Shown here piece after piece: positions 33,270-33,453 of a stretch of DNA of 33,453 nucleotides (positions are counted from its first letter, which is position 1; every line of letters begins with the position of its first letter). The position numbers and the translations under genes are program-made. The notes under the pieces are model-generated. The model saw only the letters and a program-made list of their open reading frames with translations, did no database searches and was not told the origin of the DNA. Source of the DNA: Candidatus Coatesbacteria bacterium (lineage in GTDB: Bacteria; RBG-13-66-14); NCBI GenBank assembly GCA_014728225.1, contig WJLX01000093.1, forward strand, positions 1 through 33,453, given 5' to 3'.

Positions 33270-33453
33270 TCAACAAGCGCGAAGTCTGCTCCCGAGGTAG
33301 TTTAGCGCGTTTTCGGCGTCTCGATGGTTGAAGCTGAATTCCATTTCAAGGATAAAGAGTCTGGAGTTGCGCTTGAAACATCAGTGGTCGGCTTTTAGCC
33401 GTCGTTTGGCGTAGCCCCGGAAGTTCTCGAGGCCGTTGATATGTGTCCGTCCA
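33270..33453 (-). pseudogene. IS1595/ISXO2-type transposase, 3' part with in-frame stop (runs off window)
   Basis: The minus frame reads THINGLENFRGYAKRRLKAD, then a TGA (33383-33381), then FKRNSRLFILEMEFSFNHR...NYLGSRLRAC and a TGA stop at 33270. The HINGxExFxGYxKRRL and xEFxFNHR blocks are the end of IS1595-family DDE transposases. The frame is continuous through the internal TGA, so the gene carries a nonsense mutation; TGA is a normal stop in other genes here. The 5' part lies outside the window. Confidence 0.72.

Noticed and set aside
33270-33453. Recoded TGA (Trp or selenocysteine) in the transposase
   Set aside because: TGA ends many genes in this window and no SECIS-like hairpin follows; a nonsense mutation is simpler.

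Overview
The window is about 33 kb of GC-rich DNA from a diderm (Gram-negative-type) bacterium. It carries a complete run of outer-membrane biogenesis genes (bamA, ompH/skp, lpxD, lpxC, fabZ, lpxA), several outer-membrane or lipoprotein genes and a 16S rRNA gene. TSP3-OmpA, FG-GAP/ASPIC and DNRLRE proteins are common in the FCB superphylum and allied uncultivated phyla, but I cannot fix the taxon from sequence alone. GTG and TTG starts are frequent and TGA is used as a normal stop.

Layout. 1-3.3 kb: a small beta-barrel protein, then a lipoprotein plus OmpA/TSP3 operon with a strong terminator. 3.4-6.2 kb: an accessory block of tandem, partly duplicated short genes. They look like orphan polymorphic-toxin tips paired with small immunity-like partners and joined by a repeated Cys4 leader module; a coiled-coil gene, a small membrane protein and a chimeric gene scrap follow. 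6.65-9.1 kb: a DppA-like D-aminopeptidase, a PQQ-type propeller protein and cytidine deaminase, tightly packed. 9.76-13.1 kb: an ECF sigma factor, a zinc-finger anti-sigma factor and an RseB/MucB-like protein, i.e. an RpoE-RseA-RseB style envelope-stress module. 14.1-21 kb (minus strand): bamA-ompH-lpxD-lpxC-fabZ-lpxA with a promoter and a terminator. 21.2-28.1 kb: hemerythrin, an NfeD/stomatin pair, an FG-GAP surface protein, a HemW-like radical SAM protein and a PadR regulator. 28.1-31.5 kb: intergenic repeats, a triplicated terminator-bearing 83-bp unit and a solitary 16S rRNA gene (minus strand) with promoter and processing stem. 31.7-33 kb: an SH3-like lipoprotein and a DNRLRE protein. 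At the right edge lies the 3' end of an IS1595-type transposase carrying an in-frame stop.

The genes largely serve one theme: building, monitoring and decorating the outer membrane. The most unusual material is (i) the toxin/immunity-like cassette array with its recombination scars, (ii) a family of at least six intergenic inverted-repeat elements with GTTTTTGC/GCAAAAAC-type arms, variable hairpin interiors and a compensatory change in the arms, one of them a 185-bp nested palindrome inside the lpx operon, and (iii) the solitary 16S gene followed by a tandem terminator array. All function calls come from reading motifs by eye; no database search was possible.
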